Positions 54,486 to 63,603 of a stretch of DNA of 64,000 nt are shown one piece after another. How positions within the stretch are numbered: the stretch's first letter is position 1; each line of letters opens with the position of its first letter. The position numbers and the translations under genes are program-made. Under the pieces are notes generated by a model. It did not search any database and was not told the origin of the DNA. It worked only from the letters and a program-made list of their open reading frames with translations. The DNA is from Oceanobacillus halotolerans. GTDB taxonomy: Bacteria; Bacillota; Bacilli; Bacillales; Amphibacillaceae. Where the stretch lies: positions 124,001-188,000 of the forward strand of contig NZ_WIXL01000002.1 in assembly GCF_010993955.1 (NCBI RefSeq), written 5' to 3'.

Positions 54486-56201
54486 CTACGTTGTCACTTG
54501 TTTGTAATTTTTTGCTAAATCAAGTAACTCTTTTGCATGTTGTTTAGCTGTATCCGTCAACTGCGTCCCAGTAATCATTCGGCTCAGTTCCTCAACTTTT
54601 GTCGTTTCGTTTAATTCATTTATTTGCGTAATGGTTCGATTATTTTCTTCCTTCTTATGGATTAACTTATGCGTATCTGCCATAGCAGCTACTTGTGGCA
54701 AATGTGTAATACACAATACTTGTGAGTCTGTTGATATTTGATATATTTTTTCGGCAATTGCTTGTGCAACTCGGCCACTTACACCAGTATCCACTTCATC
54801 AAAAATAACACTTGTTACACCTTGATGTTTTGCAAATAACTTTTTCATTGCTAACATTATTCTGGATAATTCTCCACCAGAAGCTACCTTATCGATTGGT
54901 TTTAATGGCTCCCCAGGATTTGTCGAGAGAAGAAATTGGACATAATCAAAACCATCTTCATGTAACTTCAAACCATGTTCACTAGCTGAGTCTTTTTTTA
55001 CGTCAAATTCCACAGAAAAAGACGCTTTTTCTAAATACAATCCCTGTAATTCGGACTGAATTTCCGTCGTTAGTAAAGCCGCAGCTTTTTTACGAAGATC
55101 ATGTAATTGTTTTGCTTCTAAATAGGCATCTGCTTCTAATTCACCTATTTCATTAGCTAATTTGGTTAAGTGTGAGTCTCTATGGGTAATTTCTTCGATC
55201 TCTTCTTCAATTTTACCCAAATAGTCTAGCATTTCATTCACATTTGAGCCATATTTTTTCTTCAAACGATTTATTTCATGAAGTCTTGCCTCGATTTCAT
55301 TTAATCGATTGACATCAAACTCTAACGTTTCGGTATAATTCCGTAATTCAGCAGTTAAATCCTCAATCAAATAATACGAATTTGTTAATGTATCCGCCTT
55401 TTCTGCTATAAAGTTGTCCACATCACGATTCATTTGTAATGCTTGTTGTGCATTATATAACCACTCAAGTCCTCTCTGTTCTCCATATAATGAGTTATAA
55501 GCATCTTGCAAGCCTCTATGTATACGTTCAAAATTCGCAAGTTGTTCTCGTTCCTTTTCTAATTGTTCATCTTCGTTAGGTGTAAGGTTAGCTTGCTCTA
55601 ATTCCTTTTTCTGAAATGATAATAAATCTAAACGATGTGCCATTTCTTGTTCATTTTCACTCAATGTTTTATACCGCTTTTTCAAATTCGATAACTTTAA
55701 GTATAAGTTAATAAATTCTTCTTTAGATCCCTTAATTTGTTCAGCATCAAATAAATCCAATAACACCAGATGATTACCTGGATCCATTAAAGACTGTGTT
55801 TCATGCTGACTATGGATATCGATTAACGTTTTTCCAAATTCCTTTAAAATAGCTAACGTTACTAATTTCCCATTTACACGACAAATACTTTTACCATTTG
55901 CAGTAATCGTGCGGTTTAAAATGACCATCTTATCTTGTACGTCAATTCCATAGTGGTTAGCAATGTGAAAAACAGGGTGCAGATCATCATCAATTGAAAA
56001 TAATCCCTCTATTTCGGCTTTTTTTGTGCCATGTCGCACATACTCTACAGACCCGCGGCCACCAGCCAATAATTGTAATGCATCAATGATGATGGATTTA
56101 CCTGCACCTGTTTCACCAGATAATACTGTAAGACCTCCATTAAATTCAATCACGATCTTGTCAATAATTGCAAAATCACGAATCGATAATTCCATTAACA
56201 T
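54486..56201 (-). CDS. recN: DNA repair protein RecN
   Basis: About 571-residue SMC-like ATPase that acts early at double-strand breaks. N-terminal MELSIRDFAIIDKIVIEFNG with Walker A GETGAGKSIIIDALQLL; long coiled coils over about 160-380; C-terminal signature KPIDKVASGGELSRIMLAMK and Walker B SVIFDEVDTGVSGRVAQAIA. The start at 56201 (MLMELS) follows GGGGTG; ATGs on either side are possible. It lies 24 bp after ahrC. I see no LexA box in that short gap. Confidence 0.95.
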   Translation of the reverse strand: MLMELSIRDFAIIDKIVIEFNGGLTVLSGETGAGKSIIIDALQLLAGGRGSVEYVRHGTKKAEIEGLFSIDDDLHPVFHIANHYGIDVQDKMVILNRTITANGKSICRVNGKLVTLAILKEFGKTLIDIHSQHETQSLMDPGNHLVLLDLFDAEQIKGSKEEFINLYLKLSNLKKRYKTLSENEQEMAHRLDLLSFQKKELEQANLTPNEDEQLEKEREQLANFERIHRGLQDAYNSLYGEQRGLEWLYNAQQALQMNRDVDNFIAEKADTLTNSYYLIEDLTAELRNYTETLEFDVNRLNEIEARLHEINRLKKKYGSNVNEMLDYLGKIEEEIEEITHRDSHLTKLANEIGELEADAYLEAKQLHDLRKKAAALLTTEIQSELQGLYLEKASFSVEFDVKKDSASEHGLKLHEDGFDYVQFLLSTNPGEPLKPIDKVASGGELSRIMLAMKKLFAKHQGVTSVIFDEVDTGVSGRVAQAIAEKIYQISTDSQVLCITHLPQVAAMADTHKLIHKKEENNRTITQINELNETTKVEELSRMITGTQLTDTAKQHAKELLDLAKNYKQVTT

Positions 56202-56225
56202 CGTATTCACCCCATCTAGATGTGT

Positions 56226-56675
56226 TTATAACATCTCAATAAACCGCTTCTTTATTGCTTCTGTATCACTTTCTGTACGACAAATAATAAGACACGTATC
56301 ATCTCCACATATTGTACCCATTATTTCTTCCCAATCTAAGTTGTCAATCAAAACCCCTACCGCATGAGCATTTCCTGGGAGTGTTCTTAATACAATAAAA
56401 TGACTTGCATGATCAATTTTCACAAATGCATCACGGATTAGTCGCTTTAATTTATCCAATGGATTAAAACGTTGATCTGCAGGTAAACTATATTTATAAT
56501 GACCATTTGTCGATGGCACTTTGACAAGATGTAGTTCTTTTATATCACGCGAAACAGTAGCTTGTGTTACTCGATAACCTAATGCTTTTAACTGATCCAC
56601 TAGTTCATCTTGTGTCTCTATCTCATTTTCTGTAATTAGTTCACGAATTTTAATATGACGCTGCACTTTACTCAT
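56226..56675 (-). CDS. ahrC: Arginine repressor AhrC/ArgR
   Basis: 149-residue hexameric repressor/activator of arginine synthesis and breakdown. N-terminal winged HTH ([20 protein letters not shown], then [20 protein letters not shown]) and C-terminal arginine-binding oligomerisation domain ([20 protein letters not shown], then [16 protein letters not shown]). The start at 56675 (MSKVQRH) follows AAAGGGGA; the frame extends upstream inside tlyA but that part is not ArgR-like. Between tlyA and recN, the standard order. Confidence 0.95.
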   Translation of the reverse strand: MSKVQRHIKIRELITENEIETQDELVDQLKALGYRVTQATVSRDIKELHLVKVPSTNGHYKYSLPADQRFNPLDKLKRLIRDAFVKIDHASHFIVLRTLPGNAHAVGVLIDNLDWEEIMGTICGDDTCLIICRTESDTEAIKKRFIEML

Positions 56676-56692
56676 GTAACGTATCCCCTTTA

Positions 56693-57508
56693 TTAAGTAT
56701 GAAGCGAGATATGTGCCTCTTCCACCTTCTGTTTTATCTCGTCTGTTGTGAATCGCTTGTTCTCTTGGTCCGTTCCCCATCCTAAATATGCCAAAAACTC
56801 TATATTTCCATCACCACCAGTTACCGGTGAGTATGTTAGGTCAAAAAGTTGATAGCGCTCCCTTTCAGCAAAATATAGAATTTTTTGAAGTACTTGTAGA
56901 TGAACAGCTTTATCACGAACAATTCCTTTTTTCCCTACTTGTTGCTTTCCAGCTTCGAATTGCGGCTTTATTAAGGCAACAATTTTACTGTTTTTTGCTA
57001 AAATCTCTTTTAATACGGGTAATATTAATTGAAGGGAGATAAATGATACATCAATCGTGGCAAAATTCGGTGTTCCTTGATCAAACATGTTTGGTGTCAC
57101 ATAACGAAAGTTTGTTCTTTCCATAACCACAACACGGTCATCATTCCTTAATTTCCAATCCAATTGATTGTATCCAACATCAATGGCATAACAAAGCTTA
57201 GCACCATTTTGCAGGGCACAATCCGTAAATCCTCCAGTAGAAGATCCAACATCCACCATTGTTTTGCCAGCAACATCAATGGTGAAGTACTTTAAAGCCT
57301 TTTCTAATTTCAACCCTCCACGTCCAACATAAGGGATTCCTTTTCCTTTTACAGTTAATGGGATTTCCTCATCAACTTTCATACCTGGCTTGTCCAAACG
57401 TGTTTGTTCTGAAAATACTAAACCAGCCATAATTACCCGCTTGGCTTTTTCTCTTGTTTCTATTAAGTTCCGTTCTACTAATAATACATCTAATCGTTTT
57501 TTACTCAT
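56693..57508 (-). CDS. TlyA-family rRNA methyltransferase (YqxC)
   Basis: 271 residues. N-terminal S4 RNA-binding domain ([20 protein letters not shown], then VIMAGLVF) and an FtsJ-like methyltransferase domain: [20 protein letters not shown] (SAM site), [15 protein letters not shown] and [18 protein letters not shown], with the K-D-K-E-like residues of 2'-O-methyltransferases ([15 protein letters not shown]). TlyA methylates 16S and/or 23S rRNA cytidines in other bacteria; the target here is inferred. It starts 3 bp after the oapA stop codon; dxs, which usually precedes it, is absent. Confidence 0.92.
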   Translation of the reverse strand: MSKKRLDVLLVERNLIETREKAKRVIMAGLVFSEQTRLDKPGMKVDEEIPLTVKGKGIPYVGRGGLKLEKALKYFTIDVAGKTMVDVGSSTGGFTDCALQNGAKLCYAIDVGYNQLDWKLRNDDRVVVMERTNFRYVTPNMFDQGTPNFATIDVSFISLQLILPVLKEILAKNSKIVALIKPQFEAGKQQVGKKGIVRDKAVHLQVLQKILYFAERERYQLFDLTYSPVTGGDGNIEFLAYLGWGTDQENKRFTTDEIKQKVEEAHISLHT

Positions 57509-57511
57509 TTT

Positions 57512-58132
57512 TTATGCTTTCCCTTTAGTTTGTTTTTTCTTGCTTTTAGAGGATTTTTTATCCTTTGGTAAAATACGTACCTTTAAATTATCCTGAATAA
57601 GTCCAATTACCTTACCTGAGAAAAAAATAATGGTTGTCGAATAATGAATTGCTAAAAACTTCCCAACCGCTTTTCCACCTACTGTAAGCGCAGCAACCAA
57701 ACTAGTAATTATTACTTGTAATACTATTTGTAAGGTAGATCCATCTCCATTTCCAAAAATCATTGAAATCTGTAATACAACTATTGCAGAAGCTGTTCCA
57801 CTTATAATTCCAGAAATATCTCCAATGACATCATTACAAAAACTGGCGAACTTATCTGCATTACGAACGATAACAATTGATTCTTTAGCACCATTTACTT
57901 TTTCTGCAGCCATTGCATGAAAAGGAGTTTCGCTAGCTGCGGTAGCAGCAATACCTAACATATCAAAGACAACACCAAGTAAGACAATTAAAAATACAAT
58001 CAGTAGCCCAACGAGCCATATGACATCCCCTAATATAGAAGATGAAATAATTGAAAAAATAGCCGCTAACACAAACGTGATAACGGCAATAGATATGCTA
58101 AACTTAATCGAACTTTTGGCTTTTGAATTCAT
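57512..58132 (-). CDS. oapA: OLE-associated protein A (OapA)-like membrane protein
   Basis: 206 residues with about four hydrophobic segments (FSISIAVITFVLAAIFSIIS; VIWLVGLLIVFLIVLLGVVF; ASAIVVLQISMIFG; LQIVLQVIITSLVAALTVGG) and a very basic tail (LPKDKKSSKSKKKQTKGKA) that could contact RNA. The ATG lies about 33 nt after the OLE RNA end with GAGG in front. In B. halodurans and relatives the gene directly after the OLE RNA encodes OapA, which carries OLE to the membrane, so identity is inferred from position, topology and charge. The VFDMLGIAATAASETPFHAM stretch is faintly like the DUF21/CorB transporter domain. Confidence 0.85.
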   Translation of the reverse strand: MNSKAKSSIKFSISIAVITFVLAAIFSIISSSILGDVIWLVGLLIVFLIVLLGVVFDMLGIAATAASETPFHAMAAEKVNGAKESIVIVRNADKFASFCNDVIGDISGIISGTASAIVVLQISMIFGNGDGSTLQIVLQVIITSLVAALTVGGKAVGKFLAIHYSTTIIFFSGKVIGLIQDNLKVRILPKDKKSSKSKKKQTKGKA

Positions 58133-58164
58133 AATATACCTCAAAGTAAAAAATAATATGTATG

Positions 58165-58775
58165 CTCGGGGAATGGTCGCATAAAAGGTAAAAACTGCGG
58201 CTTAGGTCCAGTAGGTTTTCCCAAGTGGATACCTGATGTTGCCATCCAGGCGGTTTCCCTTTAAATCCACCTTAGCTATGTCGCCATTAGCTAGACTGGA
58301 TTACCACTTAGCCCGCACTATAATCCCTTTTATACGTCCATATGAACAGTCTAGGAGTTTTCCTCAGCAGTCTTTAGCCGTTCCCTAGCCTCTTTTGCAG
58401 TACTGATTTCATAGAGATGAAAAAATCAAGCTAGTGGCCACCTAGTTTGATTTTTATTAGCTCTAATCCCCTCAATACCACTCAAGGCAGGCTACGCTGC
58501 AAATAAGGTGTCCCTTTCCCTATTATGCAGGTTCATACCCCATTCCATAGTGGTCCCTAAGCTTAGTTACCACCACAGAGATGGGCCTCCGCGGTAATCG
58601 GGTCAACGCCCACATGCCTTTGTGGATCGCCCGAAAACCTTAACTCCCAGCACTGACCCAAGGCTGGGCGCCTCAAGCCAGCACAAGGAACTTCATCGAT
58701 GTGCCCTTTAGCGGATTTTTAGGCCCGCCTTCAGGAACGGAGGACTGACTAGAATACTGCACCATTCCCTGTATA
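58165..58775 (-). ncRNA. ole: OLE RNA (ornate, large, extremophilic)
   Basis: About 611 nt without a gene, G+C-rich for this genome, between ispA and oapA, the published location of OLE RNA. Its ends pair: GGGAATGGT at 58761-58769 (read on the minus strand) with ACCATTCCC at 58169-58177, giving a closing stem and a length close to the roughly 610 nt known for OLE. Many internal hairpins are visible, including CCAGCCTTGGGTCAGTGCTGG and AATCAAACTAGGTGG/CCACTAGCTTGATT. OLE RNA works with membrane proteins in stress and magnesium tolerance of extremophilic Firmicutes. The identification rests on location, length, structure and neighbouring oapA; I did not align it to the Rfam model. Confidence 0.85.
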
Positions 58776-58780
58776 CTTAA

Positions 58781-58789
58781 ATTATAACA
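58781..58789 (-). promoter_or_regulatory. Extended -10 promoter of the OLE RNA
   Basis: Minus strand TGTTATAAT: a perfect TATAAT with an extended -10 TGn. A weak -35 (TAGAGA) lies 17 bases upstream. The start would fall at about 58773-58776, just before the closing stem, so OLE can be made apart from the ispA transcript. Confidence 0.6.
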
Positions 58790-58819
58790 CAAAACTTCAA
58801 AAATCTCTATGCCATTTTC

Positions 58820-59704
58820 TTAATGATCACGTTGACTAACGTAGTCCAAAAAGTACAAGAGATAGGAATTGCTCGCCTCCGCTTTTTCTAGAGCCCCTAT
58901 AGCCCAATCGATATATTCTTCTTTTTTGGCAATTGCTCCTTCTAAACCTAATAAGGCTGGATATGTGCTTTTTTCATTTTCCACATCACTACCAGTTGGC
59001 TTTCCAAGCTTATTTGGATCACCTATAATATCCAGTATGTCATCTTGTACTTGAAAAACTAAACCTAAATAATAAACAAATTCATCTAGATGTTTTAGCT
59101 GGTTCTCACTTGCATTTGCAATTTGTGCTCCACTAAGAACCGCAAAGCGTAATAAGGCACCTGTTTTTAATGTATGGATTTTTTCTAATTCTTCTAGTGT
59201 TATTGCTTTATTTTCAGCTTTCATATCTAAAAACTGACCCGCAACCATCCCTTTAGGTCCACTAGATTCAGCTAATAATTGGAGGATTTTTACTTTTTGT
59301 GTATCTGTTAACAGTGGATCTTTTGCAATAATTTCAAAGCTATACGTTAGTAATGCATCCCCAGCTAGTATTGCAGTAGCTTCGTCAAATTTAATATGAT
59401 TAGTTGGTTTCCCTCTCCGTAAATCATCATTATCCATAGAAGGCAAATCATCATGAATAAGCGAATAAGTATGAATCATTTCTAGAGCAATTGCTGTGGA
59501 AAGTGCCTTCTCGATCTCCTCACCATATGACTTGAAACTTGCAAGAACCAATATAGGTCTCATCCGTTTTCCACCAGCTTCGATCGAGTATAACATGGAT
59601 TCCTTTAATCTGTCTGGGATGGATAACCTTTGTAAGTAGTTGCTCATTACTTGATGTATACGAGCGCTATGTTCTTTTATAAATTCCTCCAACGTAGCAT
59701 GCAC
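58820..59704 (-). CDS. ispA: Farnesyl diphosphate synthase
   Basis: 294-residue all-helical prenyltransferase condensing isopentenyl and dimethylallyl/geranyl diphosphates. First Asp-rich motif in YSLIHDDLPSMDNDDLRRGK, second in LVFQVQDDILDIIGDPNKLG, plus GGKRMRPILVLASF for the diphosphate. Normal length. It starts 2 bp after xseB. In B. subtilis dxs follows; here the OLE RNA and oapA follow and dxs is not present. Confidence 0.95.
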   Translation of the reverse strand: MHATLEEFIKEHSARIHQVMSNYLQRLSIPDRLKESMLYSIEAGGKRMRPILVLASFKSYGEEIEKALSTAIALEMIHTYSLIHDDLPSMDNDDLRRGKPTNHIKFDEATAILAGDALLTYSFEIIAKDPLLTDTQKVKILQLLAESSGPKGMVAGQFLDMKAENKAITLEELEKIHTLKTGALLRFAVLSGAQIANASENQLKHLDEFVYYLGLVFQVQDDILDIIGDPNKLGKPTGSDVENEKSTYPALLGLEGAIAKKEEYIDWAIGALEKAEASNSYLLYFLDYVSQRDH

Positions 59705-59706
59705 CT

Positions 59707-59940
59707 TTATTCTTCCCCCTGTATGTTAAATGATTCCACTTTTCCTTGATCTTTCATAATTTGTGTCATCTGTTCTTGAACATTTGTTAATTTATCATTA
59801 CATAATTTAGACATTTCCATGCCTTCTTTATAATAAGCAATTGCTTTTTCTAAGGGAACATCGCCTTCTTCTAATTTTTTTACGATATTCTCTAGTGCTT
59901 CCATTGCGTCTTCAAAGGAAAGTTCATCTTTTTGCTCCAT
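59707..59940 (-). CDS. xseB: Exodeoxyribonuclease VII small subunit
   Basis: 77 residues. The family core [20 protein letters not shown] and [20 protein letters not shown] forms the helical hairpin that binds XseA. It overlaps the end of xseA by 17 bp and ends 2 bp before ispA, so the genes are translationally coupled. Confidence 0.95.
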   Translation of the reverse strand: MEQKDELSFEDAMEALENIVKKLEEGDVPLEKAIAYYKEGMEMSKLCNDKLTNVQEQMTQIMKDQGKVESFNIQGEE

Positions 59941-61285
59941 CTTTCTCCTCCTTTATCGAATCTACATGGCAATATAGATCACCGTCAGATAATGTTACCT
60001 TTATATTGTCATATACCTTCACTTGTTGCGTTGATCTAATAATCTTTGTTTCTTCTGTATATGGAATGGCGTATCCCCGTTTCATAATTTCTAAAGGGTT
60101 TAATAACGTTAGCTTATCAAGCATTGACGATAACTCGGATTGTTTTTGCTCCAAAATAGCTGTCATGATGATCTGATGTTGCTGTTTGAGTCGCTGTAAA
60201 TCTGTCTCTCTTTGTTGCAACTGTTTATTTGGATGTTGAATGTGTAAACGCGTTTGCCAGTTAGAGACATGTTGTCTGCGTTCTTTTACCAAACTTTCGG
60301 TTGCTTTAGCTAATCGCTCTACTAATTTATCTAATTCTTGTTCCTTTCGTGTAACTAATTGTTCTGGGTATCGGAATGCATACGATTGATTTAGCCGTTG
60401 TAAATGATTAGTAGAGTTAGTCATAATAGCTGTAAGCATTCTAGTTAACGAACGTTTCATCGTATTAATTCTTTCTAATAGCTCCACTTGAGAAGGTACC
60501 GCTAGTTCTGCCGCACCAGTTGGGGTAGCTGCTCGTTTATCACTGACAAAGTCACTAATCGTAAAATCTGTTTCATGACCTACTGCAGATATAATTGGAA
60601 TTTCAGAATGATATATTGCATTTGCAACGATTTCTTCATTAAAACTCCACAATTCCTCTATTGATCCTCCACCACGGCCTACAATCAAAACATCATATGC
60701 TTCTGGAGTACGATTTGCATATTCAATCGCACGCTTTATAGACTCTGCTGCACCACTGCCTTGTACGAGGACAGGCAAAATAGTTGTTTTAACAATTGGG
60801 TATCTTCTTTTAATTGTTGTTAGGATATCTCTTACAGCTGCACCAGTTGGGGACGTAATAATCCCAATATGCTCCGGATAAGCCGGCAGATTTTTTTTAT
60901 ACGTATCATTAAAATACCCTTTTTGCTGTAATTTTTCTTTTAATTGTTCAAATGCTAAATATAAGGATCCCATTCCATCAGGCTCCATCTCATGGATATA
61001 GAGCTGATATTGTCCTTGTGGCTCAAAGACACCAATTTCTCCTTTTATGAGAACATCCATTCCATCTTCTGGCATAAACTTTAAGTGTCTGTTATAACCT
61101 GCAAACATCACTGCTTTTATGCGTGTTTGATTATCTTTAATCGTTAAATACATATGACCACGGTTATGGTGTTTAAAATTCGAAATTTCCCCTTTGAGCC
61201 AGATATTCTTAAGATGTGGATCCGTTTCAAACTTCCGCTTTATGTATTTTGTTAAAGCAGTGACCGTTAAATAATTGTTTTTCAC
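59924..61285 (-). CDS. xseA: Exodeoxyribonuclease VII large subunit, GTG start
   Basis: 453-residue catalytic subunit of the single-strand nuclease. N-terminal OB-fold ([20 protein letters not shown], then [20 protein letters not shown]), the catalytic domain with [39 protein letters not shown] and [20 protein letters not shown], then long coiled coils. The start is GTG at 61285, overlapping the folD TAG by one base. Confidence 0.95.
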   Translation of the reverse strand: MKNNYLTVTALTKYIKRKFETDPHLKNIWLKGEISNFKHHNRGHMYLTIKDNQTRIKAVMFAGYNRHLKFMPEDGMDVLIKGEIGVFEPQGQYQLYIHEMEPDGMGSLYLAFEQLKEKLQQKGYFNDTYKKNLPAYPEHIGIITSPTGAAVRDILTTIKRRYPIVKTTILPVLVQGSGAAESIKRAIEYANRTPEAYDVLIVGRGGGSIEELWSFNEEIVANAIYHSEIPIISAVGHETDFTISDFVSDKRAATPTGAAELAVPSQVELLERINTMKRSLTRMLTAIMTNSTNHLQRLNQSYAFRYPEQLVTRKEQELDKLVERLAKATESLVKERRQHVSNWQTRLHIQHPNKQLQQRETDLQRLKQQHQIIMTAILEQKQSELSSMLDKLTLLNPLEIMKRGYAIPYTEETKIIRSTQQVKVYDNIKVTLSDGDLYCHVDSIKEEKDGAKR

Positions 61286-62139
61286 TAATTCTTCAACCCT
61301 TTTGCTGCTTTAATGGTATTTTTCAGTAGCATTGCAATTGTCATAGGACCCACACCTTTTGGGACTGGTGTTAAAAAAGATGCCCGTTCTACTACAGAAT
61401 CAAAATCTACATCACCAGTTAAGGAACCATCCTCTAATCGATTGATTCCGACATCAATCACAACTGCACCTTCTTTTATATGTTGCTTTTGAATAACATG
61501 AGCTTTTCCAATTGCTACAATTAAAATATCAGCTTGTTCTGTATAAGAAGTTAAATCTTTTGTTCTAGAATGGCAATACGTAACCGTTGCATTTTCATTT
61601 AGTAATAGCTGCCCGACAGGTTTTCCTACAATATTACTTCTTCCTATAATAACAACATGTTGTCCCTCAATCTGGATATTCTTTGATTTAAGCATTGTCA
61701 CTATACCAAAAGGTGTACAAGGTAAAAAGGTATCTTTACCAGTCATCATTCTACCGACACTAATTGGGTGAAAACCATCCACATCTTTTTCTGGTTCAAT
61801 TGTTTCAATTACCTTTTGTTCCGATATATGACTTGGCAATGGTAGTTGGACTAAAATACCATGAACAGAATTGTTTTGATTCAAATCCTCGATTGTTGTT
61901 AATAATTCTTGTTCAGTCGTGTTTTCAGGTAATTGGATAAGTTCTGATGAGATCCCCACTTCATTTGAGGCTTTTTGTTTTCCTTTTACATACGATTTGG
62001 AAGCAGGATTATCGCCCACAAGAATAACTGTTAAATGTGGTGTAATGTTGCTACTTTCCTTTAATGCTAAGACTTCCTTTTTCATTTCATTTCTGAGCTG
62101 CTGAGCCAATTCCTTTCCATTAATAATTTCAGCAGACAT
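61285..62139 (-). CDS. folD: Methylenetetrahydrofolate dehydrogenase/cyclohydrolase
   Basis: 284-residue bifunctional enzyme of one-carbon metabolism. [20 protein letters not shown] contains the catalytic Lys region; [19 protein letters not shown] and [16 protein letters not shown] follow; the Rossmann motif is [20 protein letters not shown]; the C-terminus is [20 protein letters not shown]. The start at 62139 (MSAEIIN) has AAAGGGG upstream; an ATG three codons earlier is also open. Between nusB and xseA. Confidence 0.96.
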   Translation of the reverse strand: MSAEIINGKELAQQLRNEMKKEVLALKESSNITPHLTVILVGDNPASKSYVKGKQKASNEVGISSELIQLPENTTEQELLTTIEDLNQNNSVHGILVQLPLPSHISEQKVIETIEPEKDVDGFHPISVGRMMTGKDTFLPCTPFGIVTMLKSKNIQIEGQHVVIIGRSNIVGKPVGQLLLNENATVTYCHSRTKDLTSYTEQADILIVAIGKAHVIQKQHIKEGAVVIDVGINRLEDGSLTGDVDFDSVVERASFLTPVPKGVGPMTIAMLLKNTIKAAKGLKN

Positions 62140-62153
62140 TCCTAACATCCCCT

Positions 62154-62531
62154 TTATGATATAATTTTAGATAACACACCATTTACAAATTTCCCGGATT
62201 TTTCCTCTCCATAACGGTTGGCCAACTCAACCGCCTCATTAATAGAGACATTGGTTGGAACATCATCCAAGTACTTAATTTCATACAAACTAATTCGTAA
62301 TACTGTTTTCTCAACAGAAGCAATTCGATTAATTGTCCATTTCTCAAGATGAGTGGAAATGGTTTCATCTAATTCCTCTCGTTTTTCTCTAACACCCTGT
62401 ACAAGTTTGCTTCCATAATCATCTACTTGTATTGAATCAGTATCATCTTCTATTTCTTCAAGTTGATCATCATTCATATCTAACTGAAATAATATCTTAA
62501 ATGCATTTTCTCTTGCTGTATGCCGATTCAT
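62154..62531 (-). CDS. nusB: Transcription antitermination factor NusB
   Basis: 125-residue helical protein that with NusE binds boxA in rRNA leaders. [20 protein letters not shown], then [20 protein letters not shown] and [20 protein letters not shown] followed by [13 protein letters not shown] are typical. The ATG at 62531 follows AAAGGAG. folD starts 14 bp downstream, so they form one operon. Confidence 0.95.
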   Translation of the reverse strand: MNRHTARENAFKILFQLDMNDDQLEEIEDDTDSIQVDDYGSKLVQGVREKREELDETISTHLEKWTINRIASVEKTVLRISLYEIKYLDDVPTNVSINEAVELANRYGEEKSGKFVNGVLSKIIS

Positions 62532-62673
62532 TATCAATACTCCTTTTAATACATATCTCTTACCAAAATAATAACATGTTTATGGATAGAAAAGCTAGGA
62601 ACTAACCAGCCAGCTATATTATTGAACACACCTACAAGAGACATGCATATCTATGGCAGAATTCAAAAAGAAA

Positions 62674-62751
62674 GGCTGTTTTTAAAAGATATTACGATGT
62701 ATAATATAAATGTTGCGATGTTAAAAACCAATAAAGAATACGAAAAGAGCT
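62674..62751. repeat. 78-bp solo pair of MITE-like ends
   Basis: GGCTGTTTTTAAAAGATATT at the left and AAAGAATACGAAAAGAGCT at the right are the two end types of the family with nothing between but a short AT-rich stretch holding ATGTATAATATAAATG. It looks like a copy that lost its entire middle. No clear target repeat. The short plus-strand open frame here is not a gene. Confidence 0.55.
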
Positions 62752-62859
62752 TAGAAAAACTCGCATTCGATCGTCCTTTAGCGAATGTGTTCGTTTTTCT
62801 TATACTTGGGACATTAAAATTTTAGCAACGTCGAGTCTACTTCTTAGCTAAAATTTTAT

Positions 62860-63112
62860 ACTTTCCTAACGTGGAACTAAAGCTAGAAGCGTCTTGATCG
62901 CCCCCGATTAGAAAACTTGGCTTTTCGCCAAGTTCTTATGGCGAAAGCCTTAGTTGCATTTATGCAGTGGATTGACTTATGACCTCAAGGGGGTAGGCGC
63001 TGGACGATGAAAACTCGTGCGTCCATATGTCTATCCGCACTAGGACGTCAATCGCTCGAAGCTGGACGTGGCTGTTCCTGTATAAATAAAGCCAACATTT
63101 TATACTTTCCTA
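62860..63112. repeat. Solo, internally shortened hairpin module
   Basis: GATCGCCCCCGATTAGAAAA, CTTGGCTTTTCGCCAAGTTC, TTATGGCGAAAGCCTTAGTT, GATTGACTTATGACCTCAAG and GGGGTAGGCGCTGG match the hairpin module of the long elements with the middle deleted. It is most similar to the copy at 52575-52910, including the GATGAAAACTCG stretch. It fills the gap between nusB and yqhY together with the 78-bp element. Confidence 0.6.
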
Positions 63113-63125
63113 ACGTGCAAAAGAA

Positions 63126-63166
63126 AACAAGGTCAAAAAAAGACATAAGCCTTTTTGAGACCTTGT
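63126..63166 (-). terminator. Intrinsic terminator after yqhY
   Basis: AAGGTC with CAAAAAAAG (63129-63142) pairs with CTTTTTGAGACCTT (63151-63164), T-rich on the minus strand, directly after the yqhY stop codon. Confidence 0.75.
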
Positions 63167-63170
63167 TATA

Positions 63171-63560
63171 TTACTCGTAATCTGCTTCTTCTGCATCCAT
63201 TTGCACCCCAACTACGTGGACATTAATTTCATCAATATCAAGTGCAGTCATATTTTTTAACGTTTCACGAATGTTTGTTTGTAACTTTTGTGCAACTTGT
63301 GGAATAGACATACCAAATTGTAATACAACGTAAACATCAATCAAAATCCCATTATCCGTAAGTTCCACTTTTACACCTTTGCTATGGGATTTTTTACCAA
63401 ATCGTTCAACTACCCCAGTGGCAAAATTACCGCGCATCGATGATATGCCATCGACTTCTGAAGCTGCAATTCCTGCAATAACCTCAATTACTTCTGGAGC
63501 AATTTCCACTTTTCCTAGACTTGTTTCATTACTAACATTTAATAATGGTTGCTCAGCCAT
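63171..63560 (-). CDS. yqhY: Asp23/Gls24 family protein YqhY
   Basis: 129 residues. The DUF322/Asp23 core is clear: LGKVEIAPEVIEVIAGIAAS, then EVDGISSMRGNFATG and VELTDNGILIDVYVVLQFGM, with the C-terminal VQKLQTNIRETLKNMTAL-like helix. YqhY is tied to acetyl-CoA carboxylase regulation in B. subtilis and sits directly after accC there and here. Acidic C-terminus (MDAEEADYE). RBS AGGAG precedes the ATG. Confidence 0.92.
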   Translation of the reverse strand: MAEQPLLNVSNETSLGKVEIAPEVIEVIAGIAASEVDGISSMRGNFATGVVERFGKKSHSKGVKVELTDNGILIDVYVVLQFGMSIPQVAQKLQTNIRETLKNMTALDIDEINVHVVGVQMDAEEADYE

Positions 63561-63603
63561 CTTTTCACTCCTTTACATAACATATATATGTCTTGGCAGG
63601 ACA

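Noticed and set aside
57512-58132. A degraded dxs gene in the place where dxs usually lies
   Set aside because: The frame is intact, encodes a membrane protein with a basic tail, and has no thiamine-binding motif; OapA fits far better.
58165-58775. Another MITE-like repeat or a group II intron
   Set aside because: It shares no end or module with the repeat family, has its own closing stem and promoter, and sits at the known OLE location.
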